Shown: positions 25,045 to 34,511, counted from the first letter of the stretch. The stretch is 36,520 nt of DNA from Streptococcus merionis DSM 19192 (GCF_000380085.1 NZ_KB904547.1:1-36520), one strand, 5' to 3'. Translations and numbers: made by a program. The notes: generated by a model not told the origin, from the sequence alone.

Positions 25045-27375
25045 ATGAATCAAAAAATTTTAGATACCTTGGAATTTGGCAAGGTCAAGTCGCTTTTTCA
25101 GCCGTTTTTGGTAACGGCTCAGGGGCGAAACGAATTAGTGAGTCTGGCTCCGACGGCCGAGACTAAGCGAATACAGGTCCAGTTTGAGGAAATGCGCGAG
25201 ATGGCGGAGCTCTTTGTTGAATCACCGCATTTTGCCCTCGGGGAGACCAGTGATATCAGTGGCTTAGTAGCGCGTCTAGCGTTGGAAGGTCAGCTCAATA
25301 TAGAGGAGTTTTTGGCCCTCAAGCGTCTGCTAGAAGTCAGTAAGCACCTCAAAGAGTTTTACGAAGATTTGGAAAATGTCCAGCTGGAGCAACTGAGCAG
25401 ACTCTTTGAGAATTTGGAAGTTTTTCCTCATTTGCAAGGAAGTCTTCAGGCTATCAATGATGCTGGTTTTGTGGAATCATTTGCTAGTCCTGAGCTAGCA
25501 AAAATCAGACGGACGATTCAAGAGAGCGAAGAGCAGGCGCGTCAGGTTATGCAGGATATTCTCAAAAAACAAGGGGAAATGTTGGTTGAAGCCATCATTG
25601 TAAACCGTAATGGTCGGAACGTCTTGCCAGTTAAGAACACCTATCGCAACCGCATATCTGGCATTGTTCATGACATTTCTTCATCAGGAACGACCGTTTA
25701 TATCGAACCGCGGGCAGTTGTCAATCTTAACGAAGCTATCACGAATGCCAGAGCTGACGAACGCCACGAGATTAACCGTATCTTGACAGAGCTGTCTGCA
25801 ATGGTACAACCCTATCATAGCAGCTTTAAAAACAACGCTTGGCTGATCGGACATATCGATTTGGTACGGGCAAAACATCTCTTTGCGCGCAAGTATCAAG
25901 CGACCGTGCCAAGTATTTCTGAAGAACAGGCTATCCAGCTCCTCAATGTTCGCCACCCTTTACTAGAAAAGCCAGTGCCCAATGATCTCTACTTTGGTAA
26001 AGATTTAGCGGCGTTGGTCATCACAGGTCCCAACACTGGGGGGAAAACGATTATACTCAAAACGCTTGGGCTTAGCCAAATCATGGCTCAAGCAGGCTTG
26101 CCAATCTTGGCTGATCAAGGTAGTCGCATTGGAATTTTTGAGGAGGTCTATGCTGATATTGGGGACGAGCAGTCTATTGAGCAGAGTTTATCGACTTTCT
26201 CCAGTCACATGACCAACATTGTTCGAATTTTAGATGAGGTTAATGATCGGAGCTTGGTTCTTTTTGACGAATTGGGGGCAGGAACAGATCCTCAGGAGGG
26301 AGCTGCTCTTGCTATGGCGATTCTGGATGATCTTCGTCTGCGGGGCATCAAAACCATGGCGACGACCCACTATCCTGAGCTTAAGGCCTACGGCATTCAC
26401 ACGCCACATGTGGAAAATGCCAGTATGGAGTTTGACACCACGACTTTGAGTCCGACTTATCGTTTCATGCAAGGGGTTCCTGGTCGGTCAAATGCTTTTG
26501 AAATCGCTAAACGTCTGGGACTCTCCAGCATCATTGTCAAAGAAGCCCAATCTCAAACTCTAGGCAATACCGATGTCAATCAAATCATTGAAAAGCTAGA
26601 ACAGCAGACTGCTGAGAGCCGTCGGCGTCTGGATAATATCAAGGCTGTTGAGCAGGAGAATCTCAAGTTTAACCGAGTTTTGAAAAAACTCTACAATGAA
26701 TTTAGCCGTGAAAAGGAAAATGAACTGGATAAGGCTAGAGTAGAAGCCCAGGAAATTGTGAATTTGGCTTTAGAGGAAAGCGAGGAAATTCTTAAACATC
26801 TGCATGATCAAGCTCAACTCAAACCTCACCAGATTATTGAGGCTAAGACACAACTCAAAAGCTTGGTTCCTGAACAAAAAAAATTGGCCCAAAATAAGGT
26901 TCTTAAGAAAGCCAAGGCACAAAGAGCAGTTAAAGTGGGAGATGATATTACGGTCACAGCTTACGGTCAGCGTGGCACCCTGACTAGTCAGCTCAAGGAC
27001 GGTCGTTGGGAAGCCCAAGTCGGCTTGATTAAGATGACGCTTAAAGCAGACGAGTTCGAACTGGTCAAAAAAGAAGAACCCCAAGTCAAGGCTAAGCAGG
27101 TCAATGTCGTCAAGCGTAGCAACGTCAAAGGGCCATCTGCTAGACTGGATTTGCGTGGCAAACGTTATGAAGAAGCGATGCAAGAGCTAGATGAGTTTAT
27201 TGATCAGGCTCTGCTTAATAACATGGCTCAGGTTGATATCATTCACGGTATCGGTACGGGTGTTATCCGTGAAGGTGTGACCAAGTACCTCCGTCGCAAT
27301 AAAAACGTCAAAACCTTTGGCTACGCTCCGCAAAACGCTGGTGGCTCAGGCTGTACTATTGTAGTGTTTCAGTAA
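25045..27375 (+). CDS. mutS2: MutS2 (Smr-domain MutS family ATPase/endonuclease)
   Basis: The 776-aa protein is a full-length MutS2. Core and clamp domains precede the ATPase with Walker A GPNTGGKT at 328-335, the [18 protein letters not shown]alker B region, and THYPELK. A long Glu/Lys/Gln-rich coiled coil spans about 510-620, a KOW-like basic stretch follows, and the C-terminal Smr domain (from about 700) has [12 protein letters not shown] and [11 protein letters not shown]. MutS2 suppresses recombination and, in B. subtilis, rescues collided ribosomes. It does not do classical mismatch repair. The start has only a weak ribosome binding site. Confidence 0.97.
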   Translation: MNQKILDTLEFGKVKSLFQPFLVTAQGRNELVSLAPTAETKRIQVQFEEMREMAELFVESPHFALGETSDISGLVARLALEGQLNIEEFLALKRLLEVSKHLKEFYEDLENVQLEQLSRLFENLEVFPHLQGSLQAINDAGFVESFASPELAKIRRTIQESEEQARQVMQDILKKQGEMLVEAIIVNRNGRNVLPVKNTYRNRISGIVHDISSSGTTVYIEPRAVVNLNEAITNARADERHEINRILTELSAMVQPYHSSFKNNAWLIGHIDLVRAKHLFARKYQATVPSISEEQAIQLLNVRHPLLEKPVPNDLYFGKDLAALVITGPNTGGKTIILKTLGLSQIMAQAGLPILADQGSRIGIFEEVYADIGDEQSIEQSLSTFSSHMTNIVRILDEVNDRSLVLFDELGAGTDPQEGAALAMAILDDLRLRGIKTMATTHYPELKAYGIHTPHVENASMEFDTTTLSPTYRFMQGVPGRSNAFEIAKRLGLSSIIVKEAQSQTLGNTDVNQIIEKLEQQTAESRRRLDNIKAVEQENLKFNRVLKKLYNEFSREKENELDKARVEAQEIVNLALEESEEILKHLHDQAQLKPHQIIEAKTQLKSLVPEQKKLAQNKVLKKAKAQRAVKVGDDITVTAYGQRGTLTSQLKDGRWEAQVGLIKMTLKADEFELVKKEEPQVKAKQVNVVKRSNVKGPSARLDLRGKRYEEAMQELDEFIDQALLNNMAQVDIIHGIGTGVIREGVTKYLRRNKNVKTFGYAPQNAGGSGCTIVVFQ

Positions 27376-27461
27376 ATATAATAACTATGAGAAAGGCCAG
27401 CTTCTTTAGCACAAGCAACCCAAACATTATTAAAGAATTTGTCTGAACAGGAATTTGAAAT

Positions 27462-28076
27462 ATGGATTATATGCAGATTTTACAACGTTCACTTTGTGGT
27501 TATATTTTTGTTATTCCTATTTTATTTTTATATTTTATATTTTTGAAAAAAAATGGAAAAGAGCAAACGGTAGTACATATTATTTTTTCATTTATTTTTT
27601 GCTATTACTTAATTGGAATATTGACAGTGACAGGGATAGGTAAAAGTCTTGGTTTTTCTCCAAAATTTGAATTGATACCTTTTAAAGGCATGATATCGGC
27701 TCCAACTGATGCAATCTTAAATATAATTCTATTTATACCTTTAGGTTTCTTTTTGCCAATTTTATATAGAAACTTTAACCATATTAAAAAAATTGTTTTG
27801 GTCGCATTATCAGTCTCCTTATCCGTTGAGCTATTTCAGATGTTTGGAAGAGGGGCAACAGACATAAATGATTTGATAACAAATACTGTTGGAGCATGTA
27901 TAGGGTATACTGTTTATAAAATATTATTCAAATTCATGAAACAAGAGTTGAAAAGTTCTTTTTTTTCAATTGGAATAAACGAGTATCTTGAGGTTTTCTT
28001 TTACTGGGTATGTTTGTTTATACTCATGATTACAATTCAACCATTTATAATTTATTGGTTATTTAATCTTGGGTAA
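27462..28076 (+). CDS. VanZ-family membrane protein
   Basis: The 204-aa protein has about five hydrophobic segments. It shows the VanZ pattern: ELIPFKGM near residue 70, DAILNIILFIPLGFFLPIL, then VELFQMFGRGATDINDLITNTVGACIG, with acidic and Asn residues in the membrane-facing motif. VanZ was described in Tn1546, where it raises teicoplanin resistance; most chromosomal relatives have no proven role. A weak AGGAA precedes ATG 27462, and a stop lies in frame 6 bases upstream. It is far more AT-rich than mutS2 and rlmN, so it may have been acquired. It is one of three VanZ-like frames in the window. Confidence 0.87.
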   Translation: MDYMQILQRSLCGYIFVIPILFLYFIFLKKNGKEQTVVHIIFSFIFCYYLIGILTVTGIGKSLGFSPKFELIPFKGMISAPTDAILNIILFIPLGFFLPILYRNFNHIKKIVLVALSVSLSVELFQMFGRGATDINDLITNTVGACIGYTVYKILFKFMKQELKSSFFSIGINEYLEVFFYWVCLFILMITIQPFIIYWLFNLG

Positions 28077-28386
28077 AATGCCAATTTTTAAACATAAAAA
28101 AATAAAAATCCATCAAACTCTTTATAGTAGTCAATTAATCTATATCGTAGAGATTTTGGCAGTATAAAAGAGATAAGGAGGAGCGTTTTTGTAAAGAAGA
28201 TGAGCGAGTAGATGAATAATGTATAAAGTGTTGTTATTGAATGGAGAATGCTATATAAAGACGTCAAAGACTGGGACAGACGTTTCAGGCTAACTTCCAC
28301 ATTATTTCATAAACAAACGGAACTTACTGTGAGAAGTTACAAATGGTTACAAATCTGAATTTTTTAAAATAATAGGGCAAATGTTC
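28077..28386. other. Non-coding stretch before rpmB
   Basis: No gene is evident. Weak minus-strand frames lack credible starts. An AAGGAGGAG at 28176-28184 has no start codon at a useful distance with an open frame. Short words (GACTGGGACAGACG) resemble text of intergenic repeats elsewhere in the window. Confidence 0.5.
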
Positions 28387-28415
28387 TTGCTAAATGGATA
28401 AGTTTCTGATATACT
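28387..28415 (+). promoter_or_regulatory. rpmB promoter
   Basis: TTGCTA (28387-28392), a 17-base spacer and TATACT (28410-28415) lie about 55 bases before the rpmB start. Good match for a sigma-A promoter. Confidence 0.75.
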
Positions 28416-28468
28416 ATTCAAGTATGTGGTGAAAAGCCCGTTAAATCAATCAGGAGGAAGATGTAAGA

Positions 28469-28657
28469 ATGGCTAAAGTATGTTACTTTACAGGTCGTAA
28501 GACTGTATCAGGCAACAATCGCTCCCACGCGATGAACCAAACGAAGCGCACAGTTAAACCAAACCTTCAAAAAGTTACTGTTTTGATCGACGGTAAACCT
28601 AAAAAAGTTTGGGTTTCAGCACGTGCCCTTAAGTCAGGTAAAGTTGAACGCGTTTAA
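28469..28657 (+). CDS. rpmB: 50S ribosomal protein L28
   Basis: The 62-aa basic protein has the L28 pattern of [19 protein letters not shown] at the start and [17 protein letters not shown] at the end. It is part of the large ribosomal subunit. Of the four zinc-binding cysteines of C+ paralogues only one (Cys5) is present, so this is the zinc-free type. AGGAGG lies 11 bases before ATG 28469. It is monocistronic between its own promoter and terminator. Confidence 0.98.
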
Positions 28658-28662
28658 GAAGC

Positions 28663-28689
28663 AAAGCAGTCCCTCAGGGCTGTTTTTTT
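28663..28689 (+). terminator. Intrinsic terminator of rpmB
   Basis: CAGTCC (28667-28672) pairs with GGGCTG (28677-28682) over a CTCA loop, with one wobble pair, extended by AAAG/TTTT-type pairs, and followed by a run of seven T. Confidence 0.88.
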
Positions 28690-28751
28690 GCGTTCGTGGC
28701 TAAACTGATCAAAGGAACCGTTGCATTGTTACACATAGAGCGCGCTTAGCT

Positions 28752-28780
28752 TTTACACAAGGCTTTAAATATGGTAGAAT
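28752..28780 (+). promoter_or_regulatory. Promoter of the asp23-like/fakA unit
   Basis: TTTACA (28752-28757), a 17-base spacer and TAGAAT (28775-28780), with TGG just before the -10 (extended -10). A GAGGTAG ribosome binding site follows before ATG 28811. Confidence 0.8.
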
Positions 28781-28810
28781 AAAGGTATCATACTAAATGA
28801 GGTAGTTAAG

Positions 28811-29176
28811 ATGACTGTAAAAATTAATACAAAAGATGGTCAAATCGAATTAACAGACGATGTGATTGCGACTGTTGTCGGTTCTGCAACGACTGAGATT
28901 TTTGGTGTTGTGGGAATGGCAAGCAAGGCTGCCATCAAAGACAACTTCAATGCTCTTTTGCGCCGTGAAAACTATGCCAAGGGTGTTGTGGTGCGGACAG
29001 AGGAGTCTGGTAGCATTGCAGTGGATGTCTATACGATGATGAGCTATGGTGTTAAGATTAGCGAAGTATCCAGAAATATTCAAGAGAGTGTCAAGTTCCA
29101 GTTGGAAAACCAACTTGGCATTTCAGCTGAGACAGTTAATGTCTTTATCCAAGATATCAAGGTCGTAGGAGAGTAA
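28811..29176 (+). CDS. Asp23/Gls24-family protein (YloU-like)
   Basis: The 121-aa cytoplasmic protein belongs to the Asp23 (DUF322) family, with GQIELTDDVIATVVGSATTE at the start, GVVGMASK, and a C-terminal VNVFIQDIKVV. B. subtilis YloU is the close relation and likewise sits directly before the DAK-type gene. Family members are linked with envelope stress, but this type has no firm role. The next gene starts 2 bases after its stop, so the two are cotranscribed and likely coupled, suggesting some link to fatty acid use. Confidence 0.92.
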   Translation: MTVKINTKDGQIELTDDVIATVVGSATTEIFGVVGMASKAAIKDNFNALLRRENYAKGVVVRTEESGSIAVDVYTMMSYGVKISEVSRNIQESVKFQLENQLGISAETVNVFIQDIKVVGE

Positions 29177-29178
29177 TC

Positions 29179-30837
29179 GTGTCAAAAATCACAACCAGTT
29201 TATTTCAAGAAATGGTTCAGGCGGCATCGACCCGTCTGAATAAGCAAGCAGAGTATGTCAATTCGTTAAATGTCTTCCCTGTTCCAGACGGTGATACAGG
29301 GACCAATATGGGAATGACTATCACTAACGGTGCTAAAGAAGTTGCGAACAAGCCAGCGTCTACCGTCGGTGAGGTTGGTCAAATTCTTTCTAAAGGTCTT
29401 TTGATGGGTGCGCGTGGTAATTCAGGGGTTATCACTTCACAGCTTTTCCGTGGATTTGGTCAAGCCATTCGTGACAAAGAAGCGCTTGATGGTAAAGATT
29501 TGGCGCGTGCGTTTCAAAGCGGCGTTGAAGTAGCCTATAAAGCGGTTATGAAACCAGTTGAAGGTACAATTTTGACGGTTTCACGTGGGGCTGCGACTGC
29601 TGCTCTGAAAAAAGCAGAAGAGACAGATGATGCTGTAGAAGTGATGCGCGCAGCTTTAAATGGGGCTAATCGTGCCCTTAAAAAGACACCAGATCTTTTA
29701 CCTGTGCTTAAGGAAGTTGGTGTTGTGGACTCAGGGGGTCAGGGGCTTGTTTACATCTACGAAGGATTTCTTGCAGCTTTGACGGGTGAATATATCGCTT
29801 CTGAAGACTTTGAAGTGACGCCTGCAGTTATGAGTGAGATGATCAATGCTGAGCACCACAAGGCAGTTGTTGGTCATGTGGCGACTGAAGACATTACATT
29901 TGGCTACTGTACTGAAATCATGGTGGCTCTTCGCCAAGGACCGACCTATGTAAAAGACTTCGATTACGAAGAGTTTCAAGGGTATTTGAGTGGTCTTGGA
30001 GATTCTCTCCTTGTCGTCAATGATGATGAGATTGTCAAAGTTCATGTCCACACTGAAGACCCGGGCCTTGTCATGCAAGAAGGGCTTAAGTATGGTAGCC
30101 TTGTCAAGGTTAAAGTGGACAACATGCGTGAGCAGCACGAAGCTCAGGTAGAAAAAGTAGCTGCGCCGACAGGCACTCAAAAGGACTTTGGGATTATTGC
30201 GGTGTCTGCAGGAGATGGATTGGCTGAAATCTTTACCAGTCAGGGGGTTGACTATGTGATTTCTGGCGGCCAGACGATGAACCCATCAACAGAGGATATT
30301 GTCAAAGCCATTGAAGAGGTCAATGCTAAGAATATCATCATCCTGCCAAACAATAAAAATATTCAGATGGCAGCTGAAGCTGCGGCAGATGTGGTTGAGC
30401 AACCAGCAGTGGTCGTTGCATCGCGAACTATTCCACAAGGATTGACGAGTTTACTAGCCTTTGATGCGTCTAAGTCCCTCGAAGAGAATCACGAAGCCAT
30501 GACTTCAGCCTTGTCCGAAGTTACTAGTGGTAGCATCACAACAGCAGTCCGTGATACGACTATCGATGGTCTTGAAATTCATGAGAATGATAACCTTGGT
30601 ATGATTGATGGGAAAATTGTCGTTTCTCATCCAGATATGGCAACTGCACTTTCTGAAACCTTTGCTCAAATGCTTGATGAAGACAGTGAGATTGTTACGA
30701 TTTATCTCGGTGAAGGTTCAGATGAAGCCCTAGTTGAAGCCTTGTCTGAGCAATTAGAGACACAGTATGAAGACCTTGAAATTGAGGTTTATTCAGCTGG
30801 ACAACCTGTGTATCCATACCTTTTCAGTGTTGAATAA
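29179..30837 (+). CDS. fakA: Fatty acid kinase subunit FakA (DAK2-domain protein, YloV-like)
   Basis: The 552-aa protein starts at GTG 29179, preceded by AGGAGAG. The N-terminal DhaL/DAK2 ATP-binding domain has FPVPDGDTGTNMG at about 33-45 and GARGNSGVITSQL. A central region and a C-terminal domain with IIILPNNKNI and QGLTSLLAFD complete the FakA layout. FakA phosphorylates exogenous fatty acids held by FakB (DegV-family) proteins, feeding phospholipid synthesis. No FakB gene is in this window. The older annotation as dihydroxyacetone kinase is unlikely because no DhaK or DhaM neighbour exists. Confidence 0.95.
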   Translation: MSKITTSLFQEMVQAASTRLNKQAEYVNSLNVFPVPDGDTGTNMGMTITNGAKEVANKPASTVGEVGQILSKGLLMGARGNSGVITSQLFRGFGQAIRDKEALDGKDLARAFQSGVEVAYKAVMKPVEGTILTVSRGAATAALKKAEETDDAVEVMRAALNGANRALKKTPDLLPVLKEVGVVDSGGQGLVYIYEGFLAALTGEYIASEDFEVTPAVMSEMINAEHHKAVVGHVATEDITFGYCTEIMVALRQGPTYVKDFDYEEFQGYLSGLGDSLLVVNDDEIVKVHVHTEDPGLVMQEGLKYGSLVKVKVDNMREQHEAQVEKVAAPTGTQKDFGIIAVSAGDGLAEIFTSQGVDYVISGGQTMNPSTEDIVKAIEEVNAKNIIILPNNKNIQMAAEAAADVVEQPAVVVASRTIPQGLTSLLAFDASKSLEENHEAMTSALSEVTSGSITTAVRDTTIDGLEIHENDNLGMIDGKIVVSHPDMATALSETFAQMLDEDSEIVTIYLGEGSDEALVEALSEQLETQYEDLEIEVYSAGQPVYPYLFSVE

Positions 30838-30841
30838 AAAT

Positions 30842-30876
30842 AAAAAGATTGGGCTTTTTGGGAGCTCGATCTTTTT
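30842..30876 (+). terminator. Intrinsic terminator of fakA
   Basis: AAAAAGATTGGGCT (30842-30855) pairs with AGCTCGATCTTTTT (30863-30876) along 14 bp with two wobbles, and the stem ends in a T run. Confidence 0.9.
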
Positions 30877-30922
30877 AAGTATACGAGTTTGGCAATAAGA
30901 TATCCGCTTTAAAATAGTCTGT

Positions 30923-30983
30923 CAAACATTTTGTTAGATGTTTGATTGTACATTTTTGAAACATTTTGTAGAAAAGGTATAAC
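30923..30983 (+). promoter_or_regulatory. Promoter with an upstream operator-like dyad
   Basis: TTGAAA (30956-30961), 16 bases and TATAAC (30978-30983) form a plausible promoter. Upstream, CAAACAT (30923-30929) and ATGTTTG (30938-30944) form a perfect 7-bp inverted repeat with an 8-base spacer. AAACATTTTGT also occurs twice (30924 and 30959). No gene begins within a normal distance. Confidence 0.45.
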
Positions 30984-30989
30984 ATATTT

Positions 30990-31059
30990 TTTAAGTATAA
31001 ATAATCGAAAGAAGACAATTGATTTGACGACGTCAGGGGTGGTTTTCCACTCTCTTTTT
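30990..31059 (+). ncRNA. Candidate small RNA ending in an intrinsic terminator
   Basis: From the promoter ending at 30983, a transcript of about 70 bases would stop at a hairpin of GGGGTGG (31036-31042) and CCACTCT (31047-31053) with a TTTT loop, followed by CTTTTTG. No open frame with a ribosome binding site lies inside. This rests on signals alone. Confidence 0.35.
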
Positions 31060-31190
31060 GTAATTTAGACCTTGTGACTTTAGGTCGTTTCGCACCGTTC
31101 GTTAGATGTACTGTCGCAGTTATACAAAAAACTCCAAACGCGCTACAATAAAAGGTGTTCAAGTCTACTGCAAAGCGAAAGGAGAAAAGT

Positions 31191-31262
31191 ATGCCTCAAA
31201 AGCGCATAGTTTATCGCACACAAAGTGGCTGTATTCTATCGCTTTATGTTCACATTCTCTAA
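31191..31262 (+). CDS. Possible 23-residue peptide
   Basis: ATG 31191 is preceded by AAAGGAG (31178-31184) at 6-base spacing, among the best ribosome binding sites in the window. The frame gives MPQKRIVYRTQSGCILSLYVHIL and stops at 31260-31262. The peptide is basic at the N-terminus and hydrophobic at the end. TACAAT at 31144-31149 could be a -10, with only a poor -35 (TTATAC, 31120-31125). It may be a leader or signalling peptide or chance. AAAGTGGCT (31222) inside it can pair with AGCCACTTT (31308). I recognise no family. Confidence 0.3.
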   Translation: MPQKRIVYRTQSGCILSLYVHIL

Positions 31263-31488
31263 ATATGTAGGCATTTTACTACCTATCAAGCATCGATACT
31301 TTCATTTAGCCACTTTCTAGAAACATTGTCAATTTCGTTATAGCTTATTACGAGAGTTCTCTCCAAAAACGCCCATTCTCTCCTGAAATAGTGTATAATA
31401 GAGGTATTTAAACAGTGTGGTGTGGATTAGGTTGATGGATTGAAAAGAGAAGGACTTGGCAATTTTGTAACTTTAAGAAAGGAATTGT

Positions 31489-32187
31489 ATGAAACGAGAA
31501 ATAACGCCGGACATGTATAATTATAATAAGTACCCCGGCCCGAAATTTGAGCGACTGATGGATCAGGTGCGTTCAGAAGATATTTCGCTGACCTTGGTTG
31601 ATAACTACAAGGAAGCTTTTAATCTGACTGCCTTTGAGCAACGCTTTACTACTTTTATGCTTAAGTTTGATTATATCGTCGGAGATTGGGGTAACGAACA
31701 GTTACGTTTAAAAGGCTTTTACAAGGACGAAAATACCAGAGATAGCACTTTGAAAATCAGCCATCTTGAAGATTATCTATTGGAATTTTGCAATTATGGC
31801 TGTGCCTATTTTGTCTTGGAGAATCCTACACCGCAAGAACCTGAGGTTGAAGTAGAGGAACCTCGTGTCACTCGTAATCGGGATAATGGTCGTCGTCGCC
31901 GTCCAAGGAATCGTCAGAATCAAGAAAAAAATGGATTATCTAGCAATGTTCAAGATCGAAAACACCGTGAATCACAGACGCGTTCAGAAAAAAATGCTGC
32001 AAAAACAAATCGAAATCATTCTGGAAAGTCAGGACAAACGCGTCGTCGAAATACGAAGTCAAATCAGGATAAGCGCCATTTTGATATTAAACCAGACAGA
32101 CGAAATGATGCTAAGGCATCAACGTCAAGGTCAGTAAAGAGAGAAGTCAACGAAGGTAAACGCGACTTTGTTATTCGTCAGAAATAA
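31489..32187 (+). CDS. YutD-like protein with a long basic disordered tail
   Basis: The 232-aa product has an N-terminal YutD-like domain (about 1-110: RSEDISLTLVDNYKEAF, FDYIVGDWGNEQLRLKGFY, LEDYLLEFCNYGCAYFVLEN). After an acidic stretch (PEVEVEEP) comes a tail of about 100 residues dominated by Arg, Asn, Lys, Gln and Ser (NGRRRRPRNRQNQ, GQTRRRNTKSNQD). Such a tail is likely disordered and nucleic-acid binding. The order yutD / rlmN / VanZ is known in other streptococci. A good -10 (TATAAT, 31394-31399) lies upstream, and AAAGGA precedes the start. Function unknown. Confidence 0.85.
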   Translation: MKREITPDMYNYNKYPGPKFERLMDQVRSEDISLTLVDNYKEAFNLTAFEQRFTTFMLKFDYIVGDWGNEQLRLKGFYKDENTRDSTLKISHLEDYLLEFCNYGCAYFVLENPTPQEPEVEVEEPRVTRNRDNGRRRRPRNRQNQEKNGLSSNVQDRKHRESQTRSEKNAAKTNRNHSGKSGQTRRRNTKSNQDKRHFDIKPDRRNDAKASTSRSVKREVNEGKRDFVIRQK

Positions 32188-32369
32188 GAGCTGGTATACT
32201 TGAGATAAAGTGGTTATTTTTGAACATTTAGCTATAAAGCAAGCGATGAGTAGCGGCAAAATCAGTCTTTATCGGAACATTTGACGATGAATACAGTTTC
32301 TGGGAGTTTTAGCTTTAAAGAGATAAGAAAGAACTCAATAGAGCAGTTTTTAAATGAAAGGGTATGAGG

Positions 32370-33452
32370 ATGAAACCATCACTTTATGGAATGACACGAG
32401 ATCAGTTAAAGGACTGGATAATAGAACAGGGCGAAAAAGCCTTCCGAGCAGATCAAATTTGGGACTGGCTCTACACCAAGCGGGTTCAAAGCTTTGAGGA
32501 GATGACTAACCTCTCAAAACCATTGTTAGCTATGCTGTCAGAGCAGTTTGTTCTCAATCCGCTTAGTCAACGCATTGTTCAAGAGTCGGCAGATGGCACG
32601 GTTAAGTACCTTTTTGAATTGCCAGATGGCATGCTGATTGAGACAGTTTTGATGCGCCAGCATTATGGCCTTTCGGTCTGCGTGACTACGCAAGTTGGTT
32701 GCAATATCGGCTGTACCTTCTGCGCTTCAGGATTGATCAAAAAGCAACGTGACCTCAATGCGGGTGAGATTGTGTCTCAAATCATGCTGGTGCAGAAGTA
32801 TTTTGATGAGCGAGGTCAAGGAGAGCGTGTCAGCCATGTCGTTGTCATGGGGATTGGCGAGCCTTTTGATAACTATAGTAATGTTCTCAATTTCCTGAGA
32901 ACCATTAACGATGATAAGGGGTTAGCTATTGGTGCGCGTCATATCACTGTTTCGACCTCAGGTCTGGCTCATAAAATTCGTGAGTTTGCCAATGAGGGAA
33001 TTCAGGTCAATCTAGCCGTTTCCCTTCATGCACCTAACAATGACCTGCGTAGCTCTATCATGAAAATCAACCGTGCTTTTCCTTTGGAAAAATTATTTGC
33101 AGCGATTGATTACTACATTAAGACCACCAATCGTCGCGTGACCTTTGAATATATCATGCTTAACGAAGTAAACGATGGCGTGGAGCAAGCCAAGGAGCTT
33201 GCTAACTTGCTCAAGGACATCAAAAAACTCAGTTATGTCAATCTGATTCCCTACAACCCTGTTACTGAGCATGACCAGTATAGCCGTAGTCCACGCGAAC
33301 GCGTCATGGCTTTCTACGATACGCTTAAAAAGCAGGGTGTTAACTGTGTAATTCGTCAGGAGCATGGTACGGATATTGATGCGGCCTGTGGTCAGTTGCG
33401 TTCTAACACCATGAAAAAAGATGCGACTAAGGTTGCGGCGGTGAACCTCTGA
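32370..33452 (+). CDS. rlmN: 23S rRNA (adenine-2503-C2) methyltransferase, also tRNA-modifying
   Basis: The 360-aa radical-SAM enzyme methylates C2 of A2503 in 23S rRNA and, in this family, A37 of tRNAs. The [4Fe-4S] motif CNIGCTFC (Cys111, 115, 118) and [12 protein letters not shown] are clear. The conserved C-terminal Cys is in [10 protein letters not shown], the substrate-crosslinking type, and VSLHAPNN follows the family. I start it at ATG 32370 because AAAGGG sits at a usable distance; ATG 32364 is only about 2 bases from that site. It is RlmN, not the resistance enzyme Cfr, as far as gene context shows. The next gene overlaps its stop by one base. Confidence 0.97.
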   Translation: MKPSLYGMTRDQLKDWIIEQGEKAFRADQIWDWLYTKRVQSFEEMTNLSKPLLAMLSEQFVLNPLSQRIVQESADGTVKYLFELPDGMLIETVLMRQHYGLSVCVTTQVGCNIGCTFCASGLIKKQRDLNAGEIVSQIMLVQKYFDERGQGERVSHVVVMGIGEPFDNYSNVLNFLRTINDDKGLAIGARHITVSTSGLAHKIREFANEGIQVNLAVSLHAPNNDLRSSIMKINRAFPLEKLFAAIDYYIKTTNRRVTFEYIMLNEVNDGVEQAKELANLLKDIKKLSYVNLIPYNPVTEHDQYSRSPRERVMAFYDTLKKQGVNCVIRQEHGTDIDAACGQLRSNTMKKDATKVAAVNL

Positions 33453-33982
33453 TGTTAGCGAGGGTTTTGACCTCTGATTTTGAGCTAACCGCTCTAGGAC
33501 GTAAAATCGTAAAGGCATTTACAGGGATCTATGCTCTTGCGATTGTCTTTATGTGCTTCGTTCCACAAAATTACCTCCCTCAGGTCAAAGCATTTTCCAC
33601 TCCGGGGATTGTTCAGATTGGGCGCCTCTATCTGCTTCCTGTGCCTTTTAACAGCTTTGTCAATGCCAGAAATGTCAACAGTCTAGCTGATTATTTCTGG
33701 ATTCTTCTACAAAATGCAGCCAATATTTTCTTGCTTTTCCCTCTTGTTTTAGGTTTTCTCTTCCTTTATCAAAAATGGCGGAGCTATCAGAAGGCCTTGC
33801 TTTACAGTTTTTATCTGAGCTTGACCATCGAGTGTACTCAGCTTATCTTGGATTTGCTCATCGATGCTCAGCGTGTCTTTGAAATCGATGACCTCTGGAC
33901 CAATACCTTAGGAGGTTTGCTGGCCTATTGCTGCTATAGATGGCTTCGCGTTACCTATGTCGCCAGAAATGAAATTGACTGA
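33452..33982 (+). CDS. VanZ-family membrane protein
   Basis: The 176-aa protein has four to five hydrophobic segments and the VanZ pattern: YLLPVPFNSFVN, NAANIFLLFPLVLGFLFLY, then SLTIECTQLILDLL and FEIDDLWTNTLGGLLAY. Its start codon shares the A of the rlmN stop (TGATG), so the two are translationally coupled. The rlmN-VanZ pairing is conserved in streptococci. Role unknown; teicoplanin tolerance is only a family association. Confidence 0.9.
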   Translation: MLARVLTSDFELTALGRKIVKAFTGIYALAIVFMCFVPQNYLPQVKAFSTPGIVQIGRLYLLPVPFNSFVNARNVNSLADYFWILLQNAANIFLLFPLVLGFLFLYQKWRSYQKALLYSFYLSLTIECTQLILDLLIDAQRVFEIDDLWTNTLGGLLAYCCYRWLRVTYVARNEID

Positions 33983-33993
33983 TGAGGAGACTA

Positions 33994-34510
33994 ATGAAAA
34001 CTAAAAAATCGGTGACGGTTCTTGCTTTGTTGATTTATCTGCTAGTGTTGACTTGGTTGATTGTATTTAAATTAGCGACAGCACCCTACGAACTGAGTCC
34101 CTTACGGTCTATCAATCTCATTCCTTTTGCCGAAAATTAAAATTGGGATGGTAGTTTTCATTTTAAAGAAGTCTTGGCTAATGGTCTAGTTTTCATTCCT
34201 TTGGGTGTATTGCTGAAGCGATTGAATGAAAAGGAATCTGCGTCAAGTAGCCTTGTATGTTCTGGGCCTCAGCTTTGTGTTTGAAGCAAGTCAATACCCG
34301 CTTGCCATGGGTGCTAGTGATGTGACAGACTTGTTGGCCAATACAGTTAGAGCTATTGTTGGCAGTCTATTATCTTTGGGATTTTCCAAACTTTTCAAAA
34401 AGTCCCTAGATGTTGTACTTGATTGGCTGATTCTCCTAGGTTCAGTCTTGCTTGTTCTCTTGGTATTATGGCTTAAATCCCGTGGAATTTGGATTTGGCA
34501 TTTTGTTTGA
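33994..34510 (+). pseudogene. Second VanZ-family gene, broken by a stop and a frameshift
   Basis: From ATG 33994 (GAGGAG upstream) the frame reads as VanZ (LSPLRSINLIPFAEN) up to a premature TAA at 34138-34140. It then continues in the same frame through FKEVLANGLVFIPLGVLLKRLNEK, and near 34225 must shift by one base into the frame that holds SFVFEASQYPLAMGASDVTDLLANTV, ending at 34510. The full product would be about 172 aa, like the intact neighbour. It probably arose by tandem duplication and then decayed. Confidence 0.85.
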
Positions 34511-34511
34511 C

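Noticed and set aside
31191..31262. Peptide as ComS, SHP or another Rgg-linked pheromone
   Set aside because: No Rgg gene lies next to it and the C-terminus does not show a known pheromone pattern.
32364..32369. ATG 32364 as the rlmN start
   Set aside because: Only about two bases from the AAAGGG site; ATG 32370 gives the usual MKPS start.
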